This document shows, piece by piece, positions 5,439 through 15,100 of a DNA stretch of 25,843 nucleotides. This stretch comes from UBA6136 sp964344495 (lineage in GTDB: Bacteria > Pseudomonadota > Gammaproteobacteria > Methylococcales > Methylococcaceae), in NCBI GenBank assembly GCA_964344495.1, contig CAYFNI010000022.1, positions 1 to 25,843 of the forward strand, given 5' to 3'. Position 1 is the first letter of the stretch, and the number at the start of each line of letters is the position of its first letter. The translations under genes were made by a program, and so were the position numbers. Under the pieces are notes generated by a model. It was not told where the DNA came from. It was given only the letters and a program-made list of their open reading frames with translations, and made no database searches.

Positions 5439-8270
5439 ATGGACTTCATCCGTATTCGCGGTGCCCGCACACACAACCTTGGAAATATCAGTCTCGACCT
5501 GCCGCGTGACCGGCTGATTGTCATCACCGGACTGTCAGGCTCGGGGAAGTCCTCGCTGGCCTTCGACACGATTTACGCCGAAGGCCAGCGACGCTACGTC
5601 GAATCGCTGTCTGCCTACGCGCGGCAATTCCTGTCTGTAATGGAAAAGCCGGATGTGGATCACATCGAGGGACTGTCCCCGGCGATCTCCATCGAACAGA
5701 AATCCACGTCGCACAATCCCCGTTCAACCGTCGGCACCATCACCGAAATCTACGATTACCTGCGCCTGCTCTATGCCCGGGTTGGCACGCCGCGCTGCCC
5801 GGAACACGGCGTGTCCCTGCAGGCGCAAACCATCAGCCAGATGGTCGATCAGGTCATGAGCGAACCGCAAGACAGCCGCTGGATGCTGCTGGCGCCGGTC
5901 ATCAGCGAGCGCAAGGGCGAACACCTGCAGGTGCTGGACGATCTGCGCAATCGCGGTTTCGTTCGCGCCCGCATCAATGGCGAGGTGTACGAACTCGAGG
6001 AGGCGCCCAAGCTGGAGTTGCGCAAGAAACATACGATCGAAGCCGTGGTGGACCGTTTCAAGGTCCGCCCCGACTTGTCGGCGCGGCTGGCGGAATCGTT
6101 CGAAACCGCCCTGAAGCTGGCGGACGGCATCGCACTGGTCGTGTCAATGGACGATCCGGCGCGAACCACCGTTTTTTCCGACAAGTATGCCTGCCCGCAC
6201 TGCGGCTACGCCCTGAGCGAACTCGAACCACGCATCTTCTCGTTCAACAATCCCAAGGGCGCCTGCCCGACCTGTGACGGACTGGGCGTGAAGCAATACT
6301 TTGACCCGCAACTGGTCGTGCATAGCCCGCACCTGAGTCTGGCTGACGGCGCGGTCAGGCATTGGGATCGTCGCAACGCCTACTACTACCAGATGATCCT
6401 GTCGCTGGCCGAACATTTCGGCTTCGATCCCGAACAACCCTTTGAAGAGCTGCCCGAACCCGTCCGGCAGGTCATACTCTATGGCAGCGGCCGCGAGGCC
6501 CTGCCCTTCAAGACGCTGACCGCACGAGGTACGACCGTCGTTCACCGGCACCTCTTTGAAGGCGTGATTCCAAACATGGAGCGCCGCTATCTGGAAACGG
6601 ACTCCATGGCCGTGCGTGAAGAACTGGCCAAATATCAGGCCAACAAGCCCTGCCCGGACTGTCAGGGCGCCCGGCTTAACCGGGCATCGCGACATGTGTT
6701 CATCGACAACCAGCCCCTGCCCGCCCTGACTGCCCTGTCGATCCGCCGCGCAGCCGGTTTTTTTGACTCTCTGACCCTGCCCGGACAACGTGGGGAAGTG
6801 GCCAACAAGATCGTCAAGGAAATCAGCGAACGGCTGAGTTTTCTGGTTAATGTCGGCCTCGACTACCTGACCCTCGATCGCAGTGCCGACACCCTCTCCG
6901 GTGGTGAAGCGCAGCGCATCCGGCTCGCCAGTCAAGTCGGCGCCGGTCTGGTCGGCGTCATGTACGTGCTGGACGAACCGTCCATCGGCCTGCATCAGCG
7001 CGATAACCAGCGACTGCTGGATACCCTCCTGCGGCTTCGCGATCTCGGTAATACCGTCATCGTCGTCGAGCATGACGAAGACGCGATCCGGCTGGCCGAT
7101 TACGTGGTCGATATCGGCCCCGGTGCCGGCGTGCACGGCGGACGCATCGTGGCGCAAGGCACGCCGGCTGAAGTGATGGCCGACCCGGAATCGCTGACCG
7201 GCCAGTACCTGTCCGGTCGACTGCAGATCGAGGTCCCGGCCGAACGCTGGCCGTTCGATGCGGAGCGTGTGCTGGAACTGAAAGGCGCGCGCGGAAACAA
7301 CCTTAAACAGGTCGATGTCCGCTTTCCGGTCGGCCTGCTGACTTGCGTCACCGGCGTGTCCGGTTCGGGCAAATCCACCCTGGTCAACGACACCCTGCAT
7401 CGGTATGCGGCCCGCGAACTGAACGGCGCCACTGCCGCTCCGGCACCCTGCGACGGCCTGCGCGGACTGGAACAGTTCGACAAGGTGGTCGACATCGACC
7501 AAAGCCCGATCGGCCGCACGCCGCGCTCCAATCCCGCGACCTATACCCAAGTATTTACCCCCATCCGGGAGCTGTTCGCCGCCACCCCCGAAGCCCGGGC
7601 GCGCGGCTATACGCCAGGCCGGTTCAGCTTCAACGTCAAGGGAGGGCGTTGCGAAGCCTGTGCCGGCGATGGTGTCATCAAGGTTGAAATGCACTTCCTG
7701 CCGGATGTGTTCGTCAACTGCGACATCTGTCAGGGCAAACGCTATAACCGCGAGACGCTGGATATCCGCTACAAGGGCAAGACGATCAGTGAGGTGTTGA
7801 ACATGACGGTCGAGGATGCGGCGGCCTTCTTCGCGGCGATTCCGACCGTGGCGCGCAAGCTGGATACCCTGATGGATGTCGGGCTGGGGTACATCACGCT
7901 GGGTCAGAACGCGGTGACGCTATCCGGGGGCGAAGCGCAGCGCGTCAAACTGGCACGCGAGCTATCCAAGCGCGATACCGGCAAGACCCTCTATATTCTG
8001 GATGAGCCGACGACCGGCCTGCATTTCCATGACATCCGCCAGCTGCTCGGTGTACTGCATCAGCTGCGTGATCACGGCAACACCGTCATCGTGATCGAGC
8101 ACAATCTGGACGTCATCAAAACCGCGGACTGGATCATCGATCTGGGCCCGGAGGGAGGCGATGGCGGCGGCCGCATCATTGCCGAGGGCACCCCCGAAGC
8201 CATAGCCGCTACTCCGGACTCAGCGACCGGCCACTTCCTGCGGATCGCCCTGGAACGGCACCCAGCCTAG
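5439..8270 (+). CDS. uvrA: Excinuclease ABC subunit A
   Basis: A 943-residue damage-recognition ATPase of nucleotide excision repair, acting as a dimer with UvrB on DNA. It has two ABC modules: Walker A GLSGSGKS (31-38) and GVSGSGKST (about 639-647), with two LSGGEAQR signatures and two Walker B/DEP motifs (VLDEPSIGLH, ILDEPTTGLH). Both zinc-binding Cys sets are present (CPHC...CPTC and CEAC...CDIC). Length and sequence follow E. coli UvrA closely throughout. ATG 5439 is chosen from the MDFIRIRGARTHNL start; the reading frame is open to 5397 but that extension is not conserved. The ribosome-binding site is weak (GAAAGA). The frame is complete and intact. Confidence 0.98.
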   Translation: MDFIRIRGARTHNLGNISLDLPRDRLIVITGLSGSGKSSLAFDTIYAEGQRRYVESLSAYARQFLSVMEKPDVDHIEGLSPAISIEQKSTSHNPRSTVGTITEIYDYLRLLYARVGTPRCPEHGVSLQAQTISQMVDQVMSEPQDSRWMLLAPVISERKGEHLQVLDDLRNRGFVRARINGEVYELEEAPKLELRKKHTIEAVVDRFKVRPDLSARLAESFETALKLADGIALVVSMDDPARTTVFSDKYACPHCGYALSELEPRIFSFNNPKGACPTCDGLGVKQYFDPQLVVHSPHLSLADGAVRHWDRRNAYYYQMILSLAEHFGFDPEQPFEELPEPVRQVILYGSGREALPFKTLTARGTTVVHRHLFEGVIPNMERRYLETDSMAVREELAKYQANKPCPDCQGARLNRASRHVFIDNQPLPALTALSIRRAAGFFDSLTLPGQRGEVANKIVKEISERLSFLVNVGLDYLTLDRSADTLSGGEAQRIRLASQVGAGLVGVMYVLDEPSIGLHQRDNQRLLDTLLRLRDLGNTVIVVEHDEDAIRLADYVVDIGPGAGVHGGRIVAQGTPAEVMADPESLTGQYLSGRLQIEVPAERWPFDAERVLELKGARGNNLKQVDVRFPVGLLTCVTGVSGSGKSTLVNDTLHRYAARELNGATAAPAPCDGLRGLEQFDKVVDIDQSPIGRTPRSNPATYTQVFTPIRELFAATPEARARGYTPGRFSFNVKGGRCEACAGDGVIKVEMHFLPDVFVNCDICQGKRYNRETLDIRYKGKTISEVLNMTVEDAAAFFAAIPTVARKLDTLMDVGLGYITLGQNAVTLSGGEAQRVKLARELSKRDTGKTLYILDEPTTGLHFHDIRQLLGVLHQLRDHGNTVIVIEHNLDVIKTADWIIDLGPEGGDGGGRIIAEGTPEAIAATPDSATGHFLRIALERHPA

Positions 8271-8310
8271 ACGGCGACCGACATTCTGGCTCTCAGGCCG
8301 GGCGGTTGGC

Positions 8311-8703
8311 TCAGTGGCGGGGCGCCACTTCGAAGATGACCATCTCGGCGTCGCTGCCGCTGACGCATTCGACGGTCATCTCGGCACCTGACTCCCAGAA
8401 CACTTCTCCCGGCCCATAAACCTTGGACTGCCCGCCATCTTCGACCCGCAAACGTCCTTTGACCACGTAGCGCGGCCCCGGACCTTCATGGGTATGCAAG
8501 GGCGTCTTGTAGCCCGGCTGGAACTGCACCCGGATAACCCGGGCCTCCAGTGCCGGACCTTGCGGCGGCAAGGGCTGCACCATCAGGGTTTGGCGAGCGA
8601 TCCCCGCCGGGGCGGACTCACTGGCCTGACCATCGACCGCGATAACCCCACCGAGCAGGGCTGATATCGCGGCAGCCAGACGTACCTTATCAAGCGTAGT
8701 CAT
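8311..8703 (-). CDS. Exported small cupin-domain protein
   Basis: A 130-residue protein with a signal peptide (about residues 8-27) and one cupin barrel. Cupin motif 1 is visible as PGYKTPLHTHEGPG (H70, H72) followed by VVKGRLRV, and motif 2 as VYGPGEVFWESG. The usual motif 1 Glu and motif 2 His are not in their standard places, so the metal site may be incomplete or different. ATG 8703 is selected because GGAG lies 6 nt upstream; a TTG at 8715 overlaps that site and is unlikely. It converges on uvrA and follows the cyd operon terminator, so it is probably transcribed separately. The substrate is unknown. Confidence 0.7.
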   Translation of the reverse strand: MTTLDKVRLAAAISALLGGVIAVDGQASESAPAGIARQTLMVQPLPPQGPALEARVIRVQFQPGYKTPLHTHEGPGPRYVVKGRLRVEDGGQSKVYGPGEVFWESGAEMTVECVSGSDAEMVIFEVAPRH

Positions 8704-8745
8704 GGATGACTCCAAAAGTAATGAAACTCATGCACGGTGGACAGC

Positions 8746-8775
8746 AAAAGGCCCCGAGCGCTCGTCGACGGGGCC
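8746..8775 (-). terminator. Intrinsic terminator of the cyd operon
   Basis: On the minus strand a perfect 7-bp GGCCCCG/CGGGGCC stem (8769-8775 with 8750-8756) with a 12-nt loop is followed by TTTT (8746-8749). It begins 28 nt after the cydX stop, the expected place for the end of the cydPABX transcript. Confidence 0.8.
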
Positions 8776-8803
8776 TGATCTTAACCTTGGAAACGCTGTA
8801 CTG

Positions 8804-8941
8804 TCAGGACTTTTTCAGCGTATCGCAGGACTGATCGACGCCATGGGTGTCGATATCGCAGACTGATTCCAGCCACATGGCATTGATGACCGCGAAGGAG
8901 GCGGCAAAACAGACACCAAGAATCCAGGCGAAGTACCACAT
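8804..8941 (-). CDS. cydX: Cytochrome bd small subunit CydX
   Basis: A 45-residue single-span membrane protein starting MWYFAWILGVCFAASFAVIN and continuing AMWLE, the hallmark CydX sequence. It binds CydA and stabilises the haem groups of the bd oxidase. The C-terminal tail (residues 26-45) is acidic, with two Cys and a KK end, and is longer than the E. coli CydX tail. An AGGAG site lies 8 nt upstream, in the 16-nt space after the cydB stop. It is the last gene of the operon, just before the terminator. Confidence 0.95.
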   Translation of the reverse strand: MWYFAWILGVCFAASFAVINAMWLESVCDIDTHGVDQSCDTLKKS

Positions 8942-8957
8942 CGTTATAACTCCTGTC

Positions 8958-10097
8958 TCAGTAAAGGGTATGGCTATCCTGAAGGATGGTCTTCTCGGTC
9001 ACGCTGCCCCAGATGATGCTGTAGACCCAGCGGGTATACAACAGCACGATGGGCAGGAACACAATCGTGATCCAGAAGGCAATCAGCAGCGTCAGGTGGC
9101 TGGACGTCGCATCCCACAGGGTCAGGCTCGACCTGGGATCAGTCGTGGAAATCAGCAGGAACGGGAACAGCCCGAAACCGATGGTCAGCAAGGCGCCGAC
9201 AATGCCCAGTGAACTGGCCATGAAGGCGCCTGCCGTGGAAGCTCCGCGGCCAAGCAGCCACGCACCCAGCAGACCGATGGCCGCAACGACCGGCGCCACA
9301 AACATCCATGGGTAGGTCATGAAATGCGCCAACCAGCCAGCGCCCTGCCCGACCACCGTTTTATTGAGCGGATTGGAAGGCGCCCCCTTGCTGGCCATGA
9401 CGGTGACCTCGGGGCGGTCGAAGCCCCACAGCAGCCACAGCGCCGCCAGGACGACAGCGATCAGAAGGAGCGGGCCCAGCACGGCGACAGCCTGACGGGC
9501 GCGCTCACGCAGATCCCCTTCGGTGCGCCATTTAAGGAATAGCCCGCCGTGGAAGCTGGTCAACAGAACGCCGATTACGCCACAGAGAAGCGCGAACGGA
9601 TTCAGCAAACCCCAAAAGGAGCCGTCATAAATCGGCCGCAAATCCTGATCCAGATGAAACGGTAAACCGATCAGCAGATTGCCTACCAACACGCCGAGCA
9701 GCAGGGGTGGCAAAGTGCCGCCCACAAAAAGACCCCAATCCCACGCGTTGCGCCAGCGCGGGTCATCGATCTTGCTGCGATAGTCAAATCCCGGTGGGCG
9801 AAAGAACAAGGCGAACAAGACCAGCAACATCGCCACGTAGAGACCTGAAAACAGGGTCGCGTAGACCGCCGGCCAGATGGCAAAAATCGCCCCGCCCAGC
9901 AGCACCAGCCAGACCTGATTGCCCTCCCAAGTCGCACCGACCGTATTGATGATCACGCGACGCTGGAGGTCAGTCTTGCCCACAAACGGCAACAAGGTGC
10001 CCACCCCAAAGTCGAAGCCTTCCGTCAATGCAAAGGCGATTGCGACCACGCCAATGAAGACCCACCAGATCAGTCGAATGGTTTCATAATCAAACAT
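8958..10097 (-). CDS. cydB: Cytochrome bd ubiquinol oxidase subunit II
   Basis: A 379-residue inner-membrane protein, the same length as E. coli CydB, with about nine transmembrane helices. The N-terminus MFDYETIRLIWWVFIG, then TEGFDFGVGTLLPFVGK, the NTVGATWEGNQVWLVLLGGAIFAIWP block and FRPPGFDYRSK are family signatures. It pairs with CydA as the structural half of the bd-type quinol oxidase. ATG 10097 has CGGAG 5 nt upstream; the upstream open frame covers the cydA-cydB junction and is not coding. It sits 47 nt after cydA and 16 nt before cydX. Confidence 0.97.
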   Translation of the reverse strand: MFDYETIRLIWWVFIGVVAIAFALTEGFDFGVGTLLPFVGKTDLQRRVIINTVGATWEGNQVWLVLLGGAIFAIWPAVYATLFSGLYVAMLLVLFALFFRPPGFDYRSKIDDPRWRNAWDWGLFVGGTLPPLLLGVLVGNLLIGLPFHLDQDLRPIYDGSFWGLLNPFALLCGVIGVLLTSFHGGLFLKWRTEGDLRERARQAVAVLGPLLLIAVVLAALWLLWGFDRPEVTVMASKGAPSNPLNKTVVGQGAGWLAHFMTYPWMFVAPVVAAIGLLGAWLLGRGASTAGAFMASSLGIVGALLTIGFGLFPFLLISTTDPRSSLTLWDATSSHLTLLIAFWITIVFLPIVLLYTRWVYSIIWGSVTEKTILQDSHTLY

Positions 10098-10144
10098 GGC
10101 AACTCCGGGCGTGAGCAATGAATTGAACGGGTTGAACGGATGCG

Positions 10145-11716
10145 TCAGACGGCATGGCGCTGCGCTCCCGAGGTCTCCAGATGGTAGCGACCCGTGTGCA
10201 GACTGCTGGGGCCGAGCTTGACGTACTTGATCATCAGATACAGCTCGATGATGAGCAGCACCGTATAGAAAAAGAGGAACCCCGCCAGGCTGAACCACAG
10301 CTGCTCGGGGCTGAGGTTAGAGGCACTCATGTGCGTCGGCAGGATGCCGGAAATCGTCCACGGCTGACGTCCGTATTCAGCCACGAACCAGCCGGTTTCG
10401 GCCGCAATCCAGGGTAACGGGATGGCCCAGACCGCCAGCCGCATCAGCCAGCGTTTCTGGTCGGCCACCCGGGTGGCACAGTAGTAGAACGCCAGCGCGA
10501 AAATGAACAGCATGGTGAAACCGCACGCCACCATGACACGGAAGGTCCAGAACAGCGGCGCCACCTTTGGCAGGCTGTCATTCGCCGCTCGCTGGATGGT
10601 CGCCTCGTCAGCATCGACCACCTTGTCGGTGTATTTCTTGAGCAGGAGGCCATACCCCAGATCGGCCTTGTGTTGCTCGAAAGCGGTGCGCGTGGCCTCG
10701 CTGCGGTCACCGGCGCGGAGCTTCTGCAACTCGGCATAGGCCTGCATGCCACTCCGAATCCGGACGATGTTGTCAGTTCGCAGTTCCTTCAGACCCTTGA
10801 CCTCCTCGTCAATCGAGCGGGTCGCGATCAGGCCAAGCACCCACGGAATCTTCACGGCGTAATCGGTCCGCTCCGTCTCCTGATTGGGGATGCCGGCCAG
10901 CGTGAAGCTGGCGGGAGCCGGCTCGGTCTCCCATTCCGCTTCAATCGCCGCCAGTTTGACCTTCTGGGTTTCACCCTCGGTATAGCCGCTTTCGTCGCCG
11001 AGGACGATAACCGACAAAATCGACGCCAATCCGAAAGCGGAGGCAATCGAGAAGGACCGACGGGCAAATCCGATATCACGCCCTTTGAGCAGGTACCAGG
11101 AACTGATGCCCAGTACAAACATGGATCCCGTGACATAACCCGCCGCAACGGTATGCACGAATTTGACTTGCGCTACCGGGTTGAAGAAGACATCGGCAAA
11201 GCTGGTCATCTCCATGCGCAGGGTTTCGTAGTTAAATTCCGCGCCCACCGGATACTGCATCCAGCCATTGGCGATCAGAATCCAGAGCGCCGACAAACTG
11301 GTGCCCAACGCCAGCAGCCAGGTTACGACCAGATGCTGCACCTTGGTGAGCTTGTCCCAGCCAAAAAAGAACAAGCCGACGAAGGTAGATTCGAGGAAGA
11401 ACGCCATCCAGCCTTCGCTCGCCAGGATTGGCCCGAAAATATCGCCGACGTAATGGGAGTAATAGGCCCAGTTGGTGCCGAACTGGAATTCCAGCGTCAG
11501 GCCGGTGGTCACGCCCATGGCAAAGTTGATGCCGAACAGCTTGCCCCAGAAGCGGGTCATATCTTTGTAGACCTCGCGCCCGGTCATCACGTAGACCGAC
11601 TCCATGATCGCCAGGATGAATGTCATGCCCAGCGTCAGGGGAACGAACAGAAAGTGATACAGCGCAGTCAGACCAAACTGAAGCCGCGACAATGCGACGA
11701 CGTCATCACCGGACAT
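10145..11716 (-). CDS. cydA: Cytochrome bd ubiquinol oxidase subunit I
   Basis: A 523-residue haem-bearing catalytic subunit that oxidises quinol and reduces oxygen to water in the inner membrane. Visible family residues include His21 in LTALYHF, the VKFVHTVAAGYV helix with the second haem His, RVMVACGF with the axial Met, and GRQPW. The quinol-binding loop is the long E. coli-type (L subfamily): GDESGYTEGETQKVKLAAIEAEWE with the conserved Lys and Glu, then the extended insert ending DLGYGLLLKKYT. The C-terminus LGPSSLHTGRYHLE also matches E. coli. ATG 11716 has AGGAG 7 nt upstream, overlapping the cydP stop region. Confidence 0.98.
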   Translation of the reverse strand: MSGDDVVALSRLQFGLTALYHFLFVPLTLGMTFILAIMESVYVMTGREVYKDMTRFWGKLFGINFAMGVTTGLTLEFQFGTNWAYYSHYVGDIFGPILASEGWMAFFLESTFVGLFFFGWDKLTKVQHLVVTWLLALGTSLSALWILIANGWMQYPVGAEFNYETLRMEMTSFADVFFNPVAQVKFVHTVAAGYVTGSMFVLGISSWYLLKGRDIGFARRSFSIASAFGLASILSVIVLGDESGYTEGETQKVKLAAIEAEWETEPAPASFTLAGIPNQETERTDYAVKIPWVLGLIATRSIDEEVKGLKELRTDNIVRIRSGMQAYAELQKLRAGDRSEATRTAFEQHKADLGYGLLLKKYTDKVVDADEATIQRAANDSLPKVAPLFWTFRVMVACGFTMLFIFALAFYYCATRVADQKRWLMRLAVWAIPLPWIAAETGWFVAEYGRQPWTISGILPTHMSASNLSPEQLWFSLAGFLFFYTVLLIIELYLMIKYVKLGPSSLHTGRYHLETSGAQRHAV

Positions 11717-11726
11717 GAGAAGTCTC

Positions 11727-11924
11727 CTAGTGGCTGGGTGGAAAAACAGACGAAGGGGCAGCGGGCTCGGCAACGGGGCCCAACTGGAAGTGGTCGGCAA
11801 TATCGGGTTGCGGATCTGGCCGTTTGCCATTAAACCGGAACACCACAAACCACAGTCCAACCAAAAGCAGGACCTTGATCAGCATGGCCAGTGTGATTTC
11901 GAGCTTGAGCGATCCCCAATGCAC
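11727..11924 (-). CDS. cydP: Small membrane protein CydP, cytochrome bd operon
   Basis: A 65-residue protein with one transmembrane helix (about residues 12-29: LAMLIKVLLLVGLWFVVF), followed by a basic FRFNGKRPDP segment and a proline-rich tail. Position directly before cydA and the LEITLAMLIKVLLLVGLW pattern match the putative small bd-oxidase subunit called CydP. The start is GTG at 11924 with an AAGGGA site about 8 nt upstream. Its stop is 10 nt before the cydA ATG and the cydA ribosome site overlaps its end, so it is the first gene of the operon. Its exact role in the oxidase is not established from sequence. Confidence 0.8.
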   Translation of the reverse strand: MHWGSLKLEITLAMLIKVLLLVGLWFVVFRFNGKRPDPQPDIADHFQLGPVAEPAAPSSVFPPSH

Positions 11925-11999
11925 TGTCGTGATCCCTTAGTGGACAATCCGCGGGGTACTCCGGTATGCCCTTATGCAGCCCCGCATTAGCGAAAGCTT

Positions 12000-12029
12000 A
12001 TCATATATGCAAAAAAGGTCTGTGACCAA
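12000..12029 (-). promoter_or_regulatory. Putative cydPABX promoter
   Basis: On the minus strand TTGGTC (12024-12029) and TATGAT (12000-12005) are 18 bp apart, about 76 bp before the cydP GTG. A GTGAC-CAA-GTCAC inverted repeat (12022-12034) covers the -35. No TTGAT-N4-ATCAA FNR box is visible. The regulator is unknown. Confidence 0.45.
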
Positions 12030-12034
12030 GTCAC
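12022..12034. promoter_or_regulatory. Inverted repeat over the cyd -35 element
   Basis: GTGAC-CAA-GTCAC is a perfect 5-bp inverted repeat with a 3-bp centre. It completely overlaps the proposed -35, so a bound protein would be expected to block or modulate cyd transcription. This is inference from position only. Confidence 0.35.
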
Positions 12035-12063
12035 TGTCGCTGCAGAAAGTCGGCTGCAGACGT

Positions 12064-12086
12064 GTGCCCCGGGGGATGCAGGGCAC
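12064..12086. terminator. Hairpin after the RND pump gene
   Basis: GTGCCC (12064-12069) pairs with GGGCAC (12081-12086), 20 nt beyond the pump stop codon. There is no T-run on the minus strand and only TTT on the plus strand, so this is a weak terminator candidate at the end of the RND operon. Confidence 0.3.
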
Positions 12087-12105
12087 TTTGTCGATACTTC
12101 GGTCC

Positions 12106-15100
12106 TTATTCAGCCTTCTTGTTGTGGCTCGACAGGCCCATCATGACCATGAAGAACATGGGCACAAACAATACCGCCACGCAGGTTGAGCCCAGCATCC
12201 CGCCAATGATGCCGGCTCCGACCGAGTTCTGCGCATGTGCGCCCGCGCCGTTGGCCGTGACCAGTGGAACCGCACCGAGAATGAAAGCGATCGAGGTCAT
12301 CACGATGGGCCGGAAACGCAGCTTGGCGGCATGGATGGCGGCATCGCGGTAGGACATGCCTTCCTTGCGGACCGCATCAATCGCGAACTCAACGATCAGG
12401 ATGGCGTTTTTGGCCGACAAGCCGATCAGCGTTAACAGACTGACCTGAAAGTAGATGTCATTCGGCTTCTGGAAAACCATCAGCACTGTCGCGGCACCGA
12501 AGAGCGCAAACGGCAGGCCCATGACAATCGCCACCGGCAGCACCCACATCTCGAACAGGGCGGCGAGGATCAGGAACACCATGATCAACCCCAATGACAA
12601 GGCAATGGCTGACTGATTGCCGGCAATCTGCTGCTGATAGGCCAGACCGAACCATTTCACCGCATAGCGGTTGCCGAGCACCTTTGGCACCACCTCTTCG
12701 ATAATTGCCATGATCTCGCCCGACGTGTGTCCATGGGCATCATCGGGATCCACCACGATCTGGCTGGCCAGGAAGTCGTTCAGGCGCGTCACCACCTCGG
12801 CACCCGTGGTTTCAGTCAGCGTCATGATGTTACCCGCGGGCACCATCTGGCCCTGCTGGCTTTTGACATAGACCGTGTTCAACAACTCCGGATTTTTGCG
12901 GTAGTCGTACTGACCGGTGATTTCCACCCAGAAAATGTCGGCCCACTTGGTGAAGAAATTGATGTAGTAGAGACCGAAAACGCCCTGCAGCGAGTTATAG
13001 GCGCTCTTCAGATCCACGCCGTAGTAGTAGGCCTTGGCCGGGTCGACATCGACCCGCAGTTCAGGTGTATTGACCTCGTAGAACTGGGTGGCCTTTTTGA
13101 CCGCCTTGTAGTTTTTTTCCAGATACTCGACCAGCTTCACCGAGTCATCATGAATCTCCTGCACCGTCAGCGGCTGGGTGGCCTGCAGATAGAAGGTCAC
13201 CCCGCCGGCCGGGCTCAGGCCGCGAATCGGCGGCTGATTGAAGGCATAGGCAGTGATGTTCTTGTTTTCCGCGTTGATGGCGGTCGTCGTATCAATGGCC
13301 GTATCGATGGTTTGATGAACCATGTCACGGTCGTCCTCGTTATTCAGTACGCCCATGATGGTCGAGGTACTGGTCTTGAACGTCCCGTTGTCGATGATGT
13401 CCTGAGAGCCCAGCACGACGAGGCGGTTCAGGTAGGGAATCCGCTTCATCATCTCTTCGGCGATCTTGTTCGATTCGTCGACGCTGTACTTGAGGGCCCC
13501 ACCCGGATTGACATGGATAACGTCATAGAAATAGCCCATGTCCTCCAGCGGGATCAGGGAGGTCGGAATCTTGATGAACATGCCGATGGTCAGGAGAAAC
13601 ACCACTGCCCAGATGCTCATCGAAATCTTCACATGGTCAATGATCCAGATCACCGCGGCCAGATAGGCCCCTTGGAGTTTGGCGAAACCGGCATCGAAAA
13701 TGCGGAAGAATCGACCCTTTTCGGCATCCGGCACATGCTTCACATTCTTGAGGAAGATCACGCACAAGGCCGGCGTAAGGGTCAGTGCGACAAAGCCCGA
13801 GATCACGACCGAAATGGCGATGGTCACCGCGAACTGCTGCATCATGATGCCGCTGAATCCACCCAGGAAGGCCACCGGCACGAACACCGCATTCAGCACC
13901 AACACGATTGCGATGACCGGAGCGGATACCTCGCGCATGGCCTTCAGCGTCGCATCCAGCGAATTGAGGTGCTCCTCCTCCATGATGCGTTCGACGTTTT
14001 CCAGTACCACGATCGCATCATCGACCACGATACCAATCGCAAGCACCAGCCCGAACAGGGACAAGGTATTGATATTGAAGCCACTGGCATAGATGCCGGC
14101 AAACGTGCCGATAACGGCCACCGGAATGGCCAAAATGGGGATGATGGTGCCGCGCAGGTTCTGGATGAACAGAAAGACGACGGCAAACACCAGCAGGAAG
14201 GCGATCAGCAGCGTCTCAACCACGCCCTGAATGGCCTGATAGACAAAAATGGAAGAATCGTAATGGTAGAAGTACTTCATGCCCTTGGGCAGGAAGGCTT
14301 CGATCTTGCCCATGGCCTCGGCCACATCCGCCTTGGTTTTCAGCTGATTCGCCCCTGGCACCAGATACAGCTGCAACGAAACCGCCTCGAACTTGTCGAC
14401 CTTGCCGGTCTCCTCGTTGCGTTTGTGAACGTACAGGTAATTGTTGTAGTTGTTGGCGTCGAGCTGAATATCAGCCACATCCTTCAGTCGCACGATCTGC
14501 GCCGTCCCGCCAAGGTTGAACTTGGGCGGCTCCAGCTGATCGGCATTGCTGAGATCCACCGGCTTGGCGCCATCCAGATTGGCGCGCAGAACGATGTCCT
14601 CGAACTGCTTCACGTCGGTGTAGTAACCGGTCGTGGTAATCAGGAAGTTGGATTTTTCCGGGCCATAGGTCGGCGGCATGGCGTTCTGGCCAACCGCGTA
14701 CTGGTTGCTCTGATCACGGACCTTGTCGATGATTTCGGGGATGCCGATCTTGTAGAACGCCAGTTTCTTGGGGTCGACGTTGATGCGGACGGCGTAGGAG
14801 CGTTGCCCGATGATGTTGACGAAACCGACCCCGTGAATCTGCTCGATGACCGGGTAGATGTAGCGCTGAACGTAGTTGGCAATGTACAGGGGATCGGGCG
14901 AACCGGTCTCCGAGTAGAAGGGGATGACCTGAAACAGGTCGGGAATCATCTTGCGGATGCGGATGCCCTGCGCCCGCGCCTGCTCCGGAATATAGGAATT
15001 GGAAGCCGTCAGTGAACGGTTCAGGGTATCGGCTTCGACAACCCCGAGGCTGGTGCCGACGTTGTAATAGACATTGATCGACACGCTGTTGCTGCCATTC

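Noticed and set aside
6144..7694. 516-codon minus-strand frame opposite uvrA
   Set aside because: It is antisense to a fully conserved UvrA and has no family features; a shadow of high-GC codon bias.
12727..15015. Long plus-strand open frame (about 760 codons) opposite the RND pump gene
   Set aside because: It is antisense to a clear RND pump and is rich in His, Asp, Gln and Arg, as expected from reversing a high-GC membrane-protein gene.
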